A DNA stretch of 58,800 nt from Prochlorococcus sp. AG-347-B23 (GCA_003281715.1 QCBE01000007.1:1-58800), one strand, 5' to 3'. Numbered from the stretch's first letter, positions 1 to 9,164 are shown. Numbers and translations are program-made. Notes: generated by a model from the letters alone, not told the origin.

Positions 1-431
1 AAAAATTTCTCACCACAATTTTGGCAAGTTCCTATGTATTTTAATTCTCTCCTTTCAATAGGAAATGAGTGCCTCACAGAAATTTGAAAATTCTTCTCTT
101 TCTTATTAATTTCATTCATCTTTTCTAAGAAATTTGGACCATGTATCTCATTTTTTTTTAATATCCGATCTACCCATGCATGAATCATTTCATGACATAA
201 AGTACTGTTTATTTCACTAGTAGATAATTTACTCAAAATAGGTTTCGATAAGATAATTTCAGAATCTACAAGACCATTAATTCTTTTTCTTTTATAAAAA
301 CCAGCAGTGGTTTTTAATCTATTATCACTCCATCTAACTTTTACTAAAGGTTGATTATTAACCGCTAAAGAATTTTCAAAATATTGGCTATTAAATTTGT
401 GAAATAAAGGTAAAAGAGGAATTACAGGCAT
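1..431 (-). CDS. SprT-like zinc metallopeptidase, 3' end beyond the window
   Basis: Reading the minus strand from an ATG at 431 gives 143 open codons that run off the left edge, so the C-terminus is missing. The visible protein contains HEMIHAW at residues 80-86, which fits the HExxH zinc motif of the SprT/Spartan family, and a further His at about 97 in an EIHGPNF context that may be the third ligand. Near the edge there is a CQNCGEKF segment, the first half of a zinc-ribbon like that following the protease domain in SprT proteins. The family includes metal-dependent proteases linked to DNA-protein crosslink repair, but the function of the bacterial members is less certain. It is divergent from the plus-strand gene starting at 517. 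Confidence 0.8.
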   Translation of the reverse strand, partial: MPVIPLLPLFHKFNSQYFENSLAVNNQPLVKVRWSDNRLKTTAGFYKRKRINGLVDSEIILSKPILSKLSTSEINSTLCHEMIHAWVDRILKKNEIHGPNFLEKMNEINKKEKNFQISVRHSFPIERRELKYIGTCQNCGEKF

Positions 432-454
432 TATGGATTAAAATTAGTATTATT

Positions 455-484
455 TTGACAAAAAAAGCCATCAAAAACGATTTA
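455..484 (+). promoter_or_regulatory. Possible sigma-70 type promoter for the gene at 517
   Basis: A perfect TTGACA (455-460) is followed after 18 bp by GATTTA (479-484), a weak -10 match, inside the 85 bp divergent spacer between the SprT-like gene and the gene at 517. In such AT-rich DNA -10-like strings are common, so only the -35 match carries weight. Confidence 0.3.
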
Positions 485-516
485 TTTTCTTAAAGTAATA
501 AAAAACTAAATTCAAC

Positions 517-936
517 ATGGATGCAACACTAGTTAAAGATATAGGAATTAAAGCACTATTAGTTGGCGGAGCTGTACTAGTTTCTTTTTGGACTTTTAAT
601 GCAGTCAAATTAGTTATAAGCGCCAGAGGAATTAATCCGTTAGTAAGAAAGTTTTTTGATCAAATAGCTGCTGGCAGAATTGATGCAGCTTATGGTTTGA
701 CTACAAAAACTTATAAAACTCATGTGAAGCGCCAAGACTTTCTTAAATTTTTAGCTAGTTTAAATCTCAATAAATACAGAAATTTAAAATCAGGAAGACC
801 TAGAGTCCAAGAAGATCAAATCATAATAACTTTGAATTTAAAATCAGAAGATAAACAAGATGAGCTCCCATTAGATTTTACTTTTGCAAAAACTGACAAT
901 GATTGGAAAATAGACAGAATAGCAAAAGTGAATTAA
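517..936 (+). CDS. Small membrane-anchored protein, DUF4864/NTF2-like
   Basis: This 139-residue protein has one hydrophobic segment near the N-terminus (about residues 11-33), then a soluble domain. The soluble part begins with a helical stretch (FFDQIAAGRIDAAYGLTT) and ends with a beta-rich tail finishing in DNDWKIDRIAKVN. That arrangement is typical of small NTF2-like/DUF4864 domains, where the last strand carries a W-K-I pattern. No catalytic residues can be named. It probably sits on the cytoplasmic membrane with the domain on one side. It ends 9 bp before the DNA ligase start, so the two may share a transcript. Function unknown. Confidence 0.75.
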   Translation: MDATLVKDIGIKALLVGGAVLVSFWTFNAVKLVISARGINPLVRKFFDQIAAGRIDAAYGLTTKTYKTHVKRQDFLKFLASLNLNKYRNLKSGRPRVQEDQIIITLNLKSEDKQDELPLDFTFAKTDNDWKIDRIAKVN

Positions 937-945
937 TAATTTCTT

Positions 946-2274
946 GTGATGCAAAAAGAATTGTATAAAGAAGAGATAATACATCAATTAGAATTACATC
1001 CTGGTAGATTAGATAAAGAAAAAATCATCTCAGAAGCAATGGAACAAGGTTTAGATGATTTTTTTGAAGGAATCCGTATGGCACTTGATCCATTGGTAAC
1101 TTTTGGTGTAAAAATTGTTCCTGAAAAAGAGAATGAAAAAAGTCAAAATTTTTTTTGGAAAGATTTTAAGGTATTAGCAAATAAGCTTATTCAAAGAGAA
1201 CTTACTGGTCACGCCGCTCGCGATGCAATTATTACGGCTATGGAATCTGCCAAAAAAGAAGAGTGGAATGGATTTTATAGACGAGTTTTAATTAAAGATC
1301 TTAGATGTGGTGTATCTGAAAAAACAATCAACAAGATAGCCAAGAAATTTCCCAAATATGCGATTCCTATTTTTTCATGTCCCTTAGCTCATGACAGTGC
1401 AAATCATGAAAAAAAAATGATAGGAAAAAAGCAAATTGAAATCAAATTAGATGGAGTGCGCGTCTTAACTATTATTAGACAAAATAAAGTAGAAATGTTT
1501 TCTCGTAATGGGAAACAATTCCATAATTTTGGTCATATTATCTCAGAAATAGAAAACGTGTTAAAAGAAGATCCTGCACCCCATGACTTAGTCCTTGATG
1601 GTGAAGTAATGAGTGCTAACTTTCAGGATTTGATGAAACAGGTTCATAGAAAAGATGGCAAACAAACAAAAGACGCGGTTCTCCACCTATTTGACTTATG
1701 TCCCCTTGAAAACTTCCAAAAAGGGAGATGGAACACTAGTCAAACAGCAAGAAGTTTATTAGTAAAAGAATGGGTAGCTAAACATTCTATGCTTTTAAGA
1801 CATGTAAAAACACTTGAATGGGAAAATGTAGATCTCGACACCATTGAGGGACAAAAAAGATTTGTAGAGCTAAATAAAGCTGCCGTAGAAGGTGGATATG
1901 AAGGAGTAATGATTAAAGATCCTGATGCTATGTATGAATGTAAAAGAACACACAGTTGGTTAAAAGCAAAACCTTTCATTGAAGTCACTTTAAAGGTTGT
2001 ATCGGTTGAGGAAGGAACAGGTCGCAATAAAGGTCGACTAGGAGCTGTCATAGTAGAAGGGGAAGATGATGGGTATGAATACAGTCTTAGTTGTGGAAGC
2101 GGATTTAGTGATATACAACGTCAAGAATATTGGTCAAAACGGAGTAATCTTATAGGTCAACTTGTAGAAATCAGAGCTGATGCTAAAACGAAATCCAAGG
2201 ATGCGGTAACTTTTAGTCTTAGATTTCCTAGATTCAAATGCTTTAGAGGATTTAAAGCTGGAGAAAAAGTTTAA
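946..2274 (+). CDS. ATP-dependent DNA ligase, T4-type
   Basis: This 442-residue protein should seal nicks in DNA through a ligase-AMP intermediate. The motif I sequence EIKLDGVR places the AMP-accepting lysine at about residue 167. Later nucleotidyltransferase motifs are visible as LDGEVM (motif III), GYEGVMIK (motif IV) and WLKAKPF (motif V), followed by an OB-fold tail. The N-terminal segment RELTGHAA...LIKDLRCGVSEKTINK closely recalls phage T4 ligase, which from memory has RKLTGNAA and MRDLECGAS at the matching place. The start is GTG at 946 or the adjacent ATG at 949. Bacteria normally rely on an NAD-dependent LigA, so this is likely an accessory repair ligase, possibly of phage origin. 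The origin is an inference; the ligase identity is secure. Confidence 0.92.
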   Translation: MMQKELYKEEIIHQLELHPGRLDKEKIISEAMEQGLDDFFEGIRMALDPLVTFGVKIVPEKENEKSQNFFWKDFKVLANKLIQRELTGHAARDAIITAMESAKKEEWNGFYRRVLIKDLRCGVSEKTINKIAKKFPKYAIPIFSCPLAHDSANHEKKMIGKKQIEIKLDGVRVLTIIRQNKVEMFSRNGKQFHNFGHIISEIENVLKEDPAPHDLVLDGEVMSANFQDLMKQVHRKDGKQTKDAVLHLFDLCPLENFQKGRWNTSQTARSLLVKEWVAKHSMLLRHVKTLEWENVDLDTIEGQKRFVELNKAAVEGGYEGVMIKDPDAMYECKRTHSWLKAKPFIEVTLKVVSVEEGTGRNKGRLGAVIVEGEDDGYEYSLSCGSGFSDIQRQEYWSKRSNLIGQLVEIRADAKTKSKDAVTFSLRFPRFKCFRGFKAGEKV

Positions 2275-2390
2275 ATTTTAAAAAAAATACTCAACAAAGT
2301 AGTCAAAGAAAAATGTGGTTTTTAAATAAAAAAAATAAAAATCTTGGCTATAAAATATAAGAATAATTATCAGGACTTTTTGAGAGACTT

Positions 2391-2543
2391 ATGACGAATA
2401 AAAAAGTTTTCAACTTCATAAAAACACCGTGTGGACAGGCAAAATATGTCGAATTAGAGGCCAACAAAACCTTACTAGGTAAATTTAGACTGTTGTGGTT
2501 TATCTTAATTGCATCAATTAGAGATTGGAATATTAAAGAGTAG
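2391..2543 (+). CDS. Small hypothetical protein, 50 aa
   Basis: A short open frame runs from ATG at 2391 to TAG at 2543 and encodes a basic 50-residue peptide (MTNKKVFNFIKTPCGQAKYV at its start) with a hydrophobic patch FRLLWFILIASI near the C-terminus. Its stop lies 4 bp from the end of the convergent VTT gene, so it fills the space between the ligase and that gene exactly, which supports it as a real gene. No family is recognised. It could alternatively be a chance ORF. Confidence 0.5.
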   Translation: MTNKKVFNFIKTPCGQAKYVELEANKTLLGKFRLLWFILIASIRDWNIKE

Positions 2544-2547
2544 ATTC

Positions 2548-3144
2548 TTAGGATTTTTCAAAATATTCTCTGGAGTATTTTGCTGAGAAATATACAACTA
2601 AAAAAGTTGAAATAATTCCGATACTAGTAATATATAAATTATTTGGTGATTGCACATTTTTTAACTCCTGAATACTTTTTGCCAAACTACCTATTGAGCA
2701 ATAAAGAAAAGTGCCTGGAATTATTCCAATAAGGCCAAGAGCGAAATCTCTAAATTTAACATTATTCAAACCATAAAAATAATTAAGAATACTGAAAGGA
2801 AATATCGGCGATAATCTCGCTAAAAAAATTAATTTAAGTCCGCCTTTTTCTACTACTTTTTCCATGACACTTAATTTTGGATAACGACCAAAAAGATTTT
2901 TTAGCTTTTTTGCAAAAAATCTTTTTGACACAAAAAAAGCAAATGATGCTCCTATGGAAGCGGAAATGAAAACTATAATTGAACCTAAATATGAGCCATA
3001 TAAATAACCTGATAATAAAGATAACCAAGAAGCTGGAAATATTAATAAAACAATTAAAATATAAATACAAACAAATGAAAAGATCCCAATTCCAGTATTA
3101 AAAAAAAAAGACAAATTATAAATATTTTCAAGAAATATATTCAT
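2548..3144 (-). CDS. VTT-domain (TVP38/TMEM64, DedA-like) membrane protein
   Basis: This is a roughly 198-residue integral membrane protein with several hydrophobic segments. It carries the pattern LIFLARLSPIFPFSILNYFYG at about residues 103-123, the conserved Arg-Pro and Asn-Tyr region of VTT proteins, after a KLKNLFGRYPKL loop. Members of the family are thought to act in membrane lipid handling, but the substrate here cannot be read from the sequence. The frame extends upstream to a TTG at 3150 that overlaps the valS stop by 4 bp. I prefer the ATG at 3144, two codons later. Being just behind valS, it is probably co-transcribed with it. Confidence 0.85.
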   Translation of the reverse strand: MNIFLENIYNLSFFFNTGIGIFSFVCIYILIVLLIFPASWLSLLSGYLYGSYLGSIIVFISASIGASFAFFVSKRFFAKKLKNLFGRYPKLSVMEKVVEKGGLKLIFLARLSPIFPFSILNYFYGLNNVKFRDFALGLIGIIPGTFLYCSIGSLAKSIQELKNVQSPNNLYITSIGIISTFLVVYFSAKYSREYFEKS

Positions 3145-3146
3145 TA

Positions 3147-5903
3147 TCAATTCAAAAGTTCGAGTTTTTTAGTAATTCTTTCTTTTTGTACCGAACCCTC
3201 ATTTAATTTAAATCTGCATTCATCAACAATATCTTTTGGTGCCTTATCAACGAAATTGTTATTAGATAATCTCTTATTTAAATTTTCTAATTCAATATTC
3301 ACCTTTTTTAGATCCTTGGTTAACCTTTCCTTTAATGCATCTATATTTACAAAATCCTGAAAAGGTAAGTAAACCTCTAAATCACTAATTATCCCGGAAA
3401 AAGATTTAGCGAACTCTTTTTTATCAACAGCATTAGTTTTAAAAATAAATACTTCAGAAGATTTAGTTAAGGTTTGAATATCATCAACTAAAGTTTTTAA
3501 AAAATCAATCAATTCATCATTGTCTGAAATTAAATATACAGGACTTTTTTCTGATGGCTTAAGACCTAATTCAGCTCTCAAATTTCTAATCAGCCTAATA
3601 ATTTCAAAGAGTTGCTGAAAGGAATTATCAAGCTTATTATCAACAAATTTATTTTCGTGAATTGGCCATTTTTGAAGAGATAATAATGCATTATCTGGTT
3701 TTAGTTGCAAAACATGCCAAAGTTCCTCAGTAATGTGCGGCATAAAAGGATGAATCATTACCAAAATATCATTGAGCACTTTTATTAAAACTTTTTCAGA
3801 TATTTGTCTATTTTTAGTCTCTTTATTATTAAACCTTTGTTTAGCAAATTCTACATACCAGTCACAAAAATCATTCCACGTAAATTCATATAGAAGTTTC
3901 GCAGATTCTCCCAATTTATATTCTGTCAACAAAGCAGCGACTTTTATATTTACCTGATTCAATTTCGATAAAATCCACTTATCACATAACTCTAAAGAAG
4001 TTTCATCACTCTCATTAAGCGAATAATTATTATTAGAAGTTTTATTAATTAACACAAATTTAGTTGCATTCCATAATTTATTCGCAAAATTTCTTGAAGC
4101 TTCAACGGTTGAAGATGTATCTTTTTTCCTATCAAAATCAAGCCGGATATCTTGTCCAGCGCCTGCAACTTCTCGAATTAAAGCAAATCGTAGAGCATCA
4201 GAACCATATTTATCAATTAATAGTATTGGATCAATACCATTACCTGAACTTTTACTCATTTTTTTATTGTTTTCATCTCGCACTAGACCATGAATATAAA
4301 CATCCCTAAAAGGAATATTCTTTGTAAAAGTATTCCCCATCATTGTCATTCTTGCCACCCAGAAGAAAATAATATCGAAACCAGTAACAAGAACACTATT
4401 TGGATACCATTTTTTAAAATCAGGATCATTTATATTTGGCCAACCAAGGGTTGAAAAAGGCCACAAACCACTTGAAAACCATGTATCCAAAACATCTTTA
4501 TCACGAACCAATTTAATATTTAATCCAAATTTTTTATTAGCTTCGATTAAGGCATCCTCTTCATTTCTTGCAACGATATATGGAGTATTTTGTTCTATTG
4601 AGTCTTGAGATTCATCTAAAACATACCAGGCCGGTATTTGATGCCCCCACCACAATTGCCGACTGATACACCAATCATTAATATTCTCTAACCAATCCTT
4701 ATAAACTTTCTCCCAGCGTGGAGGGATAAACGATGGTTTTTTAGAATCAATTTCATTAAGACATCCTTGTGATATATCATCCATTTTCAAAAACCATTGT
4801 GTTGACAATAAAGGTTCAATTGGCACCTTTCCTCTATCAGAAAAAGGAACAGTATGTTTATAATCCTCTATCTTTGTCAGCAGGCCTAAATTATCCAATT
4901 CTTTGATAATTTTCTTTCTAGCGTCATATCTATCTAAATTTTGAAAAATACCTGCATTGATATTTAAAGTTCCATCTTTGTTCATTACATTAATCTGTTT
5001 TAAACTATGCCTTTTTCCTATTGCAAAATCATTTGGATCATGAGCTGGAGTAACCTTCACACAACCTGTACCAAAATCTTTATCAACATGTGAATCAGCG
5101 ATAATAGGTATTTCTCTATCAACGAAAGGAACTTTTACTTTGAGTCCAATAAATTCTTTATATCTATCATCATCAGGATTAACTGCCACAGCAGTATCAC
5201 CCAAAAGAGTTTCTGGTCTTGTTGTTGCAACTTCTAAGTACTTATCTAAGTATTCACCACTTTCAGAAATTAAAGGGTATTTAAAATGCCACAAATGACC
5301 ATTTACTTCTTGCATTTCAACTTCAAGATCACTTACGGCAGATTGAGATTCAGGGCACCAATTAACCAAATATTCGCCTCTATAAATTAAATTCTTTTTA
5401 TAAAGAATATTAAAAGCCTCAATAACTGCTTCATTTAATTTTTGATCAAGAGTAAATCTTTCTCTAGTCCAGTCAACTGAATATCCTATCCTTTTTAATT
5501 GAGAAACTATTCTTCCACCACTTTGTTCTTTCCAGTTCCATGCTCTTTTAAGAAATTCATCTCTTCCAATATCCTCGCTTGTTTTGCCTTCACTTTTTAA
5601 TTGTTTTTCTAGAATAGTTTGAACAGCTATTGAAGCATGATCAGTTCCCGGTAAACACAAAACATTCTTACCTAACAGTCTTTGAAAACGTACTACAACA
5701 TCTATCAAAGCCGTATTAAATGCATGCCCCATATGCAAAGATCCAGTTACATTTGGTGGCGGAATGACAACACAAAAAGGCTCACCATCATCCTTAGGGT
5801 TAGGACTAAACGCCTTTAGACTTTCCCATTTTTCTTGCCACTTTTTCTCTACTTCAAAAGGTGAATAATTCTCTAAAAATAATTGATCATTCATCTCTGT
5901 CAT
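3147..5903 (-). CDS. valS: Valyl-tRNA synthetase
   Basis: This class I aminoacyl-tRNA synthetase of 918 residues charges tRNA-Val with valine in the cytoplasm. The HIGH signature appears as HMGH at residues 57-60 after the PPPNVTGSL lead-in, and the KMSKS loop at residues 548-552. The editing domain that hydrolyses mischarged Thr-tRNA lies between them (TTRPETLLGDTAVAVNP). The C-terminal part ends in a charged region with heptad-like leucines, matching the tRNA-binding coiled coil of ValRS. Length is close to normal for bacteria. A second ATG three codons downstream could also serve as the start. A tRNA-Val gene lies about 0.45 kb upstream on the same strand. Confidence 0.97.
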   Translation of the reverse strand: MTEMNDQLFLENYSPFEVEKKWQEKWESLKAFSPNPKDDGEPFCVVIPPPNVTGSLHMGHAFNTALIDVVVRFQRLLGKNVLCLPGTDHASIAVQTILEKQLKSEGKTSEDIGRDEFLKRAWNWKEQSGGRIVSQLKRIGYSVDWTRERFTLDQKLNEAVIEAFNILYKKNLIYRGEYLVNWCPESQSAVSDLEVEMQEVNGHLWHFKYPLISESGEYLDKYLEVATTRPETLLGDTAVAVNPDDDRYKEFIGLKVKVPFVDREIPIIADSHVDKDFGTGCVKVTPAHDPNDFAIGKRHSLKQINVMNKDGTLNINAGIFQNLDRYDARKKIIKELDNLGLLTKIEDYKHTVPFSDRGKVPIEPLLSTQWFLKMDDISQGCLNEIDSKKPSFIPPRWEKVYKDWLENINDWCISRQLWWGHQIPAWYVLDESQDSIEQNTPYIVARNEEDALIEANKKFGLNIKLVRDKDVLDTWFSSGLWPFSTLGWPNINDPDFKKWYPNSVLVTGFDIIFFWVARMTMMGNTFTKNIPFRDVYIHGLVRDENNKKMSKSSGNGIDPILLIDKYGSDALRFALIREVAGAGQDIRLDFDRKKDTSSTVEASRNFANKLWNATKFVLINKTSNNNYSLNESDETSLELCDKWILSKLNQVNIKVAALLTEYKLGESAKLLYEFTWNDFCDWYVEFAKQRFNNKETKNRQISEKVLIKVLNDILVMIHPFMPHITEELWHVLQLKPDNALLSLQKWPIHENKFVDNKLDNSFQQLFEIIRLIRNLRAELGLKPSEKSPVYLISDNDELIDFLKTLVDDIQTLTKSSEVFIFKTNAVDKKEFAKSFSGIISDLEVYLPFQDFVNIDALKERLTKDLKKVNIELENLNKRLSNNNFVDKAPKDIVDECRFKLNEGSVQKERITKKLELLN

Positions 5904-6000
5904 GTGTAAATTTTATTTCGATAAACTTTTTGTTTATTTTATCTTGAGAGCAGCCAATTAATGAAAATAATATTAGTTTGCAAAAAAAGACACATCCATC

Positions 6001-6342
6001 CTACAAAAGTTTGAAACCAGAACCACAGGAACAACGTTTTGCATTTTTTGGTGTTGAAATAAGAAATCCACCACCGCTCAAATCACCGTAATAATCTAAT
6101 TTTAAATCTTTCAGTAAATTAAACTTTTTTACATCCGCATATAAAGTTACTCCTTCAGTTCTTGAAATAGGGGATCCATTACATGTACCTGGCCTTAATT
6201 TAATATGCATCCATCCTTCGGAACAATTTTTATCCTCTACCAAATCAATCGACATTTCTCCTGGAGAACCTCCAAAAGAAGCTTGCCTAGATAGTTCTGA
6301 AGCAGCATTTTGACTGATTGAAAGATTGACGATCTCAGTCAT
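6001..6342 (-). CDS. HesB/IscA/SufA-like A-type iron-sulfur carrier
   Basis: This 113-residue protein belongs to the A-type carriers that hold Fe-S clusters during delivery to target proteins. The three usual ligands are present: Cys54 in a PGTCNG context and Cys104/Cys106 in the C-terminal KRCSCGSGF motif. An extra Cys40 is also seen. The open frame extends upstream to 6387, but that extension runs into tRNA-Val, so the ATG at 6342 (MTEIVNLSIS) is chosen. The gene starts only 15 nt after the tRNA 3' end, on the same strand, suggesting one transcript. The first ligand site differs from the usual GCSG, so it may be a divergent member of the family. Confidence 0.88.
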   Translation of the reverse strand: MTEIVNLSISQNAASELSRQASFGGSPGEMSIDLVEDKNCSEGWMHIKLRPGTCNGSPISRTEGVTLYADVKKFNLLKDLKLDYYGDLSGGGFLISTPKNAKRCSCGSGFKLL

Positions 6343-6357
6343 TAGAAAAATAATAAA

Positions 6358-6429
<72 letters not shown>

Positions 6430-6527
6430 TTATAATAGATCATTCTAATAGATGAAGTTGAAAAATTTATACTAAGTATTTAAATATTTCATGATTGAGG
6501 CAAAATTTAATTAATAAAATATATCCT

Positions 6528-7383
6528 ATGTCTTCAAACAATAGATATAAATTGGAAAACAATTCCGATTTAGAGACTATAAATAGTTTTAAAAAAATTA
6601 ATATCTAATATCAAAGCATTAAAAGATAAAACATGGGGCTGCCCATGGCAGAAAATACAGTCTCATATATCGTTAATCCCATTTTTGTATGAAGAAAGTA
6701 ATGAATTTATAGATGCGATATATGAAAAAAATGCAGATAACATGTGTGAGGAGTTAGGAGATCTTTTATTACAAGTCATGCTTCATGCTGAAATAGGTTA
6801 CGAAGAAAAAGAATTTACACTAAATGATGTTATAAAAAATCTAAACAAGAAAATTATTAATAGACATCCATATATTTTTAACAAAAAAGAAAAAGTATCA
6901 TTAAAAAAATCACAACAGATTTGGGTAAATATAAAAAATTTAGAAAAAGAAGCACCTCATATGAAATCTTCAATTAGTAGAAATTTAAATTTGAAAATTA
7001 AAAATTTACCGCCAACGGTTGGAACAGGTAAAATCACAAATGTTGTTAAAGAACATGGCTTCAAGTGGGAAAGTACTGATGAGATTTTTAAAAAGTTAGA
7101 AGAAGAGATTGATGAATTAAAGGAAGCAATTAAAAGTAGAAATGATTCAGAGGTAAAAAGTGAATTTGGGGATATTTACTTTACCCTTCTTAATCTCTCA
7201 AACTTTTTAAAGATCAATCCTGAATCAGCTCTTCAAAAAACTAATATGAAATTTTTAGACAGATTTTCAATCGTCGAAGAGCATGCAGGAGATAATATTA
7301 AAAAACAAACTCCTAAAGACTTTCAACGGCTTTGGCAAATAGCCAAACAAAAACTGGCGGGAAAAATTCCTAAAAGCAAATGA
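6528..7383 (+). CDS. mazG: Nucleoside triphosphate pyrophosphohydrolase MazG, with a 5' frameshift
   Basis: MazG hydrolyses NTPs and dNTPs to NMP and pyrophosphate. Two MazG domains are recognisable: an N-terminal one with LYEESNEFIDAI and EELGDLLLQV, and a C-terminal one with LEEEIDELKEAI and EFGDIYFTLL, which supply the acidic metal ligands. The reading frame is broken near the start. The frame from ATG 6528 (MSSNNRYKLENNSDLETIN) stops at 6606-6608. The conserved KTWGCPWQK motif lies in another frame with no ATG before it. Both frames join smoothly if one A is removed from the seven-A run at 6591-6597. Without correction, the longest ORF with a usable start begins at TTG 6685, inside the domain. 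The gene overlaps speE by 4 bp. It may be a true mutation, a slippage site or a sequence error. Confidence 0.85.
6591..6597 (+). other. A7 homopolymer at the mazG frame break
   Basis: Seven consecutive A residues lie between the frame coding the start of MazG and the frame coding the rest. Six A residues would give one continuous protein running from ATG 6528 to 7383. Confidence 0.8.
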
Positions 7384-8231
7384 CAGATATTACAACATGG
7401 ATAGATGAATATCATAAAGGCTCAAGATTCGGCCTAAATGGGAAAATTCTAATTAAAAAAACCTCAAAATATCAAGAAATTATTGTTATTGAAAATGAAT
7501 ATTATGGAAAAGCTTTAATGTTAGATGGTTGCTGGATGACATCATTAAAAGACGAGAAATATTATCATGAGTGTCTTGTGCATCCTGCATTAAGTAGCAT
7601 TGACGAAAAATCTAATGTACTAATTATTGGCGGTGGTGATGGTGGCACTGTAAGAGAATGCGTTAAATATTCTCAAATATCAAAAATTGATCTAGTAGAA
7701 ATTGATGAGGAGGTAATCAAAATATCTAAAAAATTTCTAAAAGAAATTGCAGGCGAAGCATGGAATGACAAAAGATTAGAAATACATATTGATGATGGCG
7801 TTAAATGGGTAAAAAAAACAAAAGATAATTTTTACGACGTTATATTTATAGATTGTTCAGATCCCTCAGAATTTTCAAATTTATTATTTTCACATTCTTT
7901 TTATAAAGAATGTAAAAGAATACTTACACCAAGGGGGATATTAGCAACTCAAAGCGAATCTCCTGAATCCTTCAAAAATATTCACATAAATATTTTGAAA
8001 AGCCTAAAAAATATATTTAAAGTTTCTGAAACTATGTATTCCTTTGTGCCTATATATCCAAGCGGGATTTGGAGTTGGACATTTGCTTCTTCAGAAGATC
8101 TAAGTATATCAAAGCAAAATTATGATGAAGTCGTAAAAATAGAAAAAGAATGTGAAATTTGGAATTTAAATTTTCAAAATGCAGCATTCAAAATGATGCC
8201 AAATAAAATTGTAAAAGAACTAGATTCATAA
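7380..8231 (+). CDS. speE: Spermidine synthase
   Basis: This 283-residue polyamine aminopropyltransferase should move an aminopropyl group from decarboxylated S-adenosylmethionine to putrescine. The nucleotide-binding motif GGGDGG is at residues 84-89, the acidic LVEIDEEV strand follows, and the catalytic Asp is probably D158 in FIDCSDP. The N-terminal beta domain contains MLDGCWMTSLKDE, matching the family. Its ATG overlaps the mazG stop, and speB begins right after its own stop, so speE and speB form a polyamine pair. No decarboxylase for SAM is in the window. Confidence 0.95.
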   Translation: MTDITTWIDEYHKGSRFGLNGKILIKKTSKYQEIIVIENEYYGKALMLDGCWMTSLKDEKYYHECLVHPALSSIDEKSNVLIIGGGDGGTVRECVKYSQISKIDLVEIDEEVIKISKKFLKEIAGEAWNDKRLEIHIDDGVKWVKKTKDNFYDVIFIDCSDPSEFSNLLFSHSFYKECKRILTPRGILATQSESPESFKNIHINILKSLKNIFKVSETMYSFVPIYPSGIWSWTFASSEDLSISKQNYDEVVKIEKECEIWNLNFQNAAFKMMPNKIVKELDS

Positions 8232-8232
8232 G

Positions 8233-9114
8233 ATGACAAAAAATTTATTTGATAATGAAAATGCAATTTATATGGGAGCAAAAAGAAGTCCCGAAAATTG
8301 CTCAATTGGAATATTTGGAGTTAATTATGACGGGACATGTTCGTTTAAACCAGGAGCAAGATTTGGTCCAGAAGCAATAAGACAAGTCAGTTCTTGTTTA
8401 GAAACATATTGTCCAAAAATAAAAAAAGACTTAGAGGATATTATGTATGTTGATTTTGGATCAATACTAATTGATAAAAATGACTCAAAGTCAGTTATTG
8501 AATCGGTTAAATCAGCAACAAATTATTTAATTAGTAAACGCCTTAGTCCTATTATGCTTGGCGGCGAACACTCCATTACAAGAGGTGCAATTGAAGCTTT
8601 AGTAAAAAAATATCCAGATTTGATATTGGTTCAACTTGATGCTCATGCAGATTTAAGAGAATCATATATAGGAAATGAACATAGTCATGCTTGTACTATG
8701 AAAAGGTGCTTAGAAGTGCTACCTGAAAAGAAAATTTTGCAAGTAGGAATTAGAAGTGGGACTAAGGAAGAATTTGAAATTATGCATAACAACAACCAAT
8801 TAGTTAACTTTTGTCCAGGCGGAAATGCATATGAGTTAAAACAAGCTCTTCTTCCATACGCTAAGTCTCCAATCTATTTAACAATAGATTTAGATTGGTT
8901 TGATCCCAGTTTATTAGCAGGGACGGGCACTCCAGAACCGGGAGGATTTTTTTGGAATGATTTTGAAGAGATACTTAAAACTTTAAAAGACCTTAGAATC
9001 GTGGGATCAGATATTGTGGAATTATCTCCAGAAATTGATAGAAGCGGAGTAAGTAGCATAGTTGCAGCCAAAGTACTTAGAAGCTTAATTTTGTCATTAG
9101 AAAATATGCAATAA
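8233..9114 (+). CDS. speB: Agmatinase / arginase-family ureohydrolase
   Basis: This 293-residue enzyme of the ureohydrolase family most likely cleaves agmatine to putrescine and urea. The dinuclear manganese ligands are all visible: His113 in GGEHS, Asp136-His138-Asp140 in QLDAHADL, and Asp219 and Asp221 in TIDLDWFDP. Sequence alone cannot exclude another guanidino substrate. Standing directly behind spermidine synthase (1 bp between genes) favours agmatinase, since it would provide the putrescine used by SpeE. Confidence 0.88.
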   Translation: MTKNLFDNENAIYMGAKRSPENCSIGIFGVNYDGTCSFKPGARFGPEAIRQVSSCLETYCPKIKKDLEDIMYVDFGSILIDKNDSKSVIESVKSATNYLISKRLSPIMLGGEHSITRGAIEALVKKYPDLILVQLDAHADLRESYIGNEHSHACTMKRCLEVLPEKKILQVGIRSGTKEEFEIMHNNNQLVNFCPGGNAYELKQALLPYAKSPIYLTIDLDWFDPSLLAGTGTPEPGGFFWNDFEEILKTLKDLRIVGSDIVELSPEIDRSGVSSIVAAKVLRSLILSLENMQ

Positions 9115-9164
9115 AAAATTTCTAAACTAAAGTGTAGAAATACTAAATAGAAACTAAATATTTC

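Noticed and set aside
1740..2051. 103-aa minus-strand ORF
   Set aside because: It lies antisense within the conserved ligase coding region and looks like a shadow frame.
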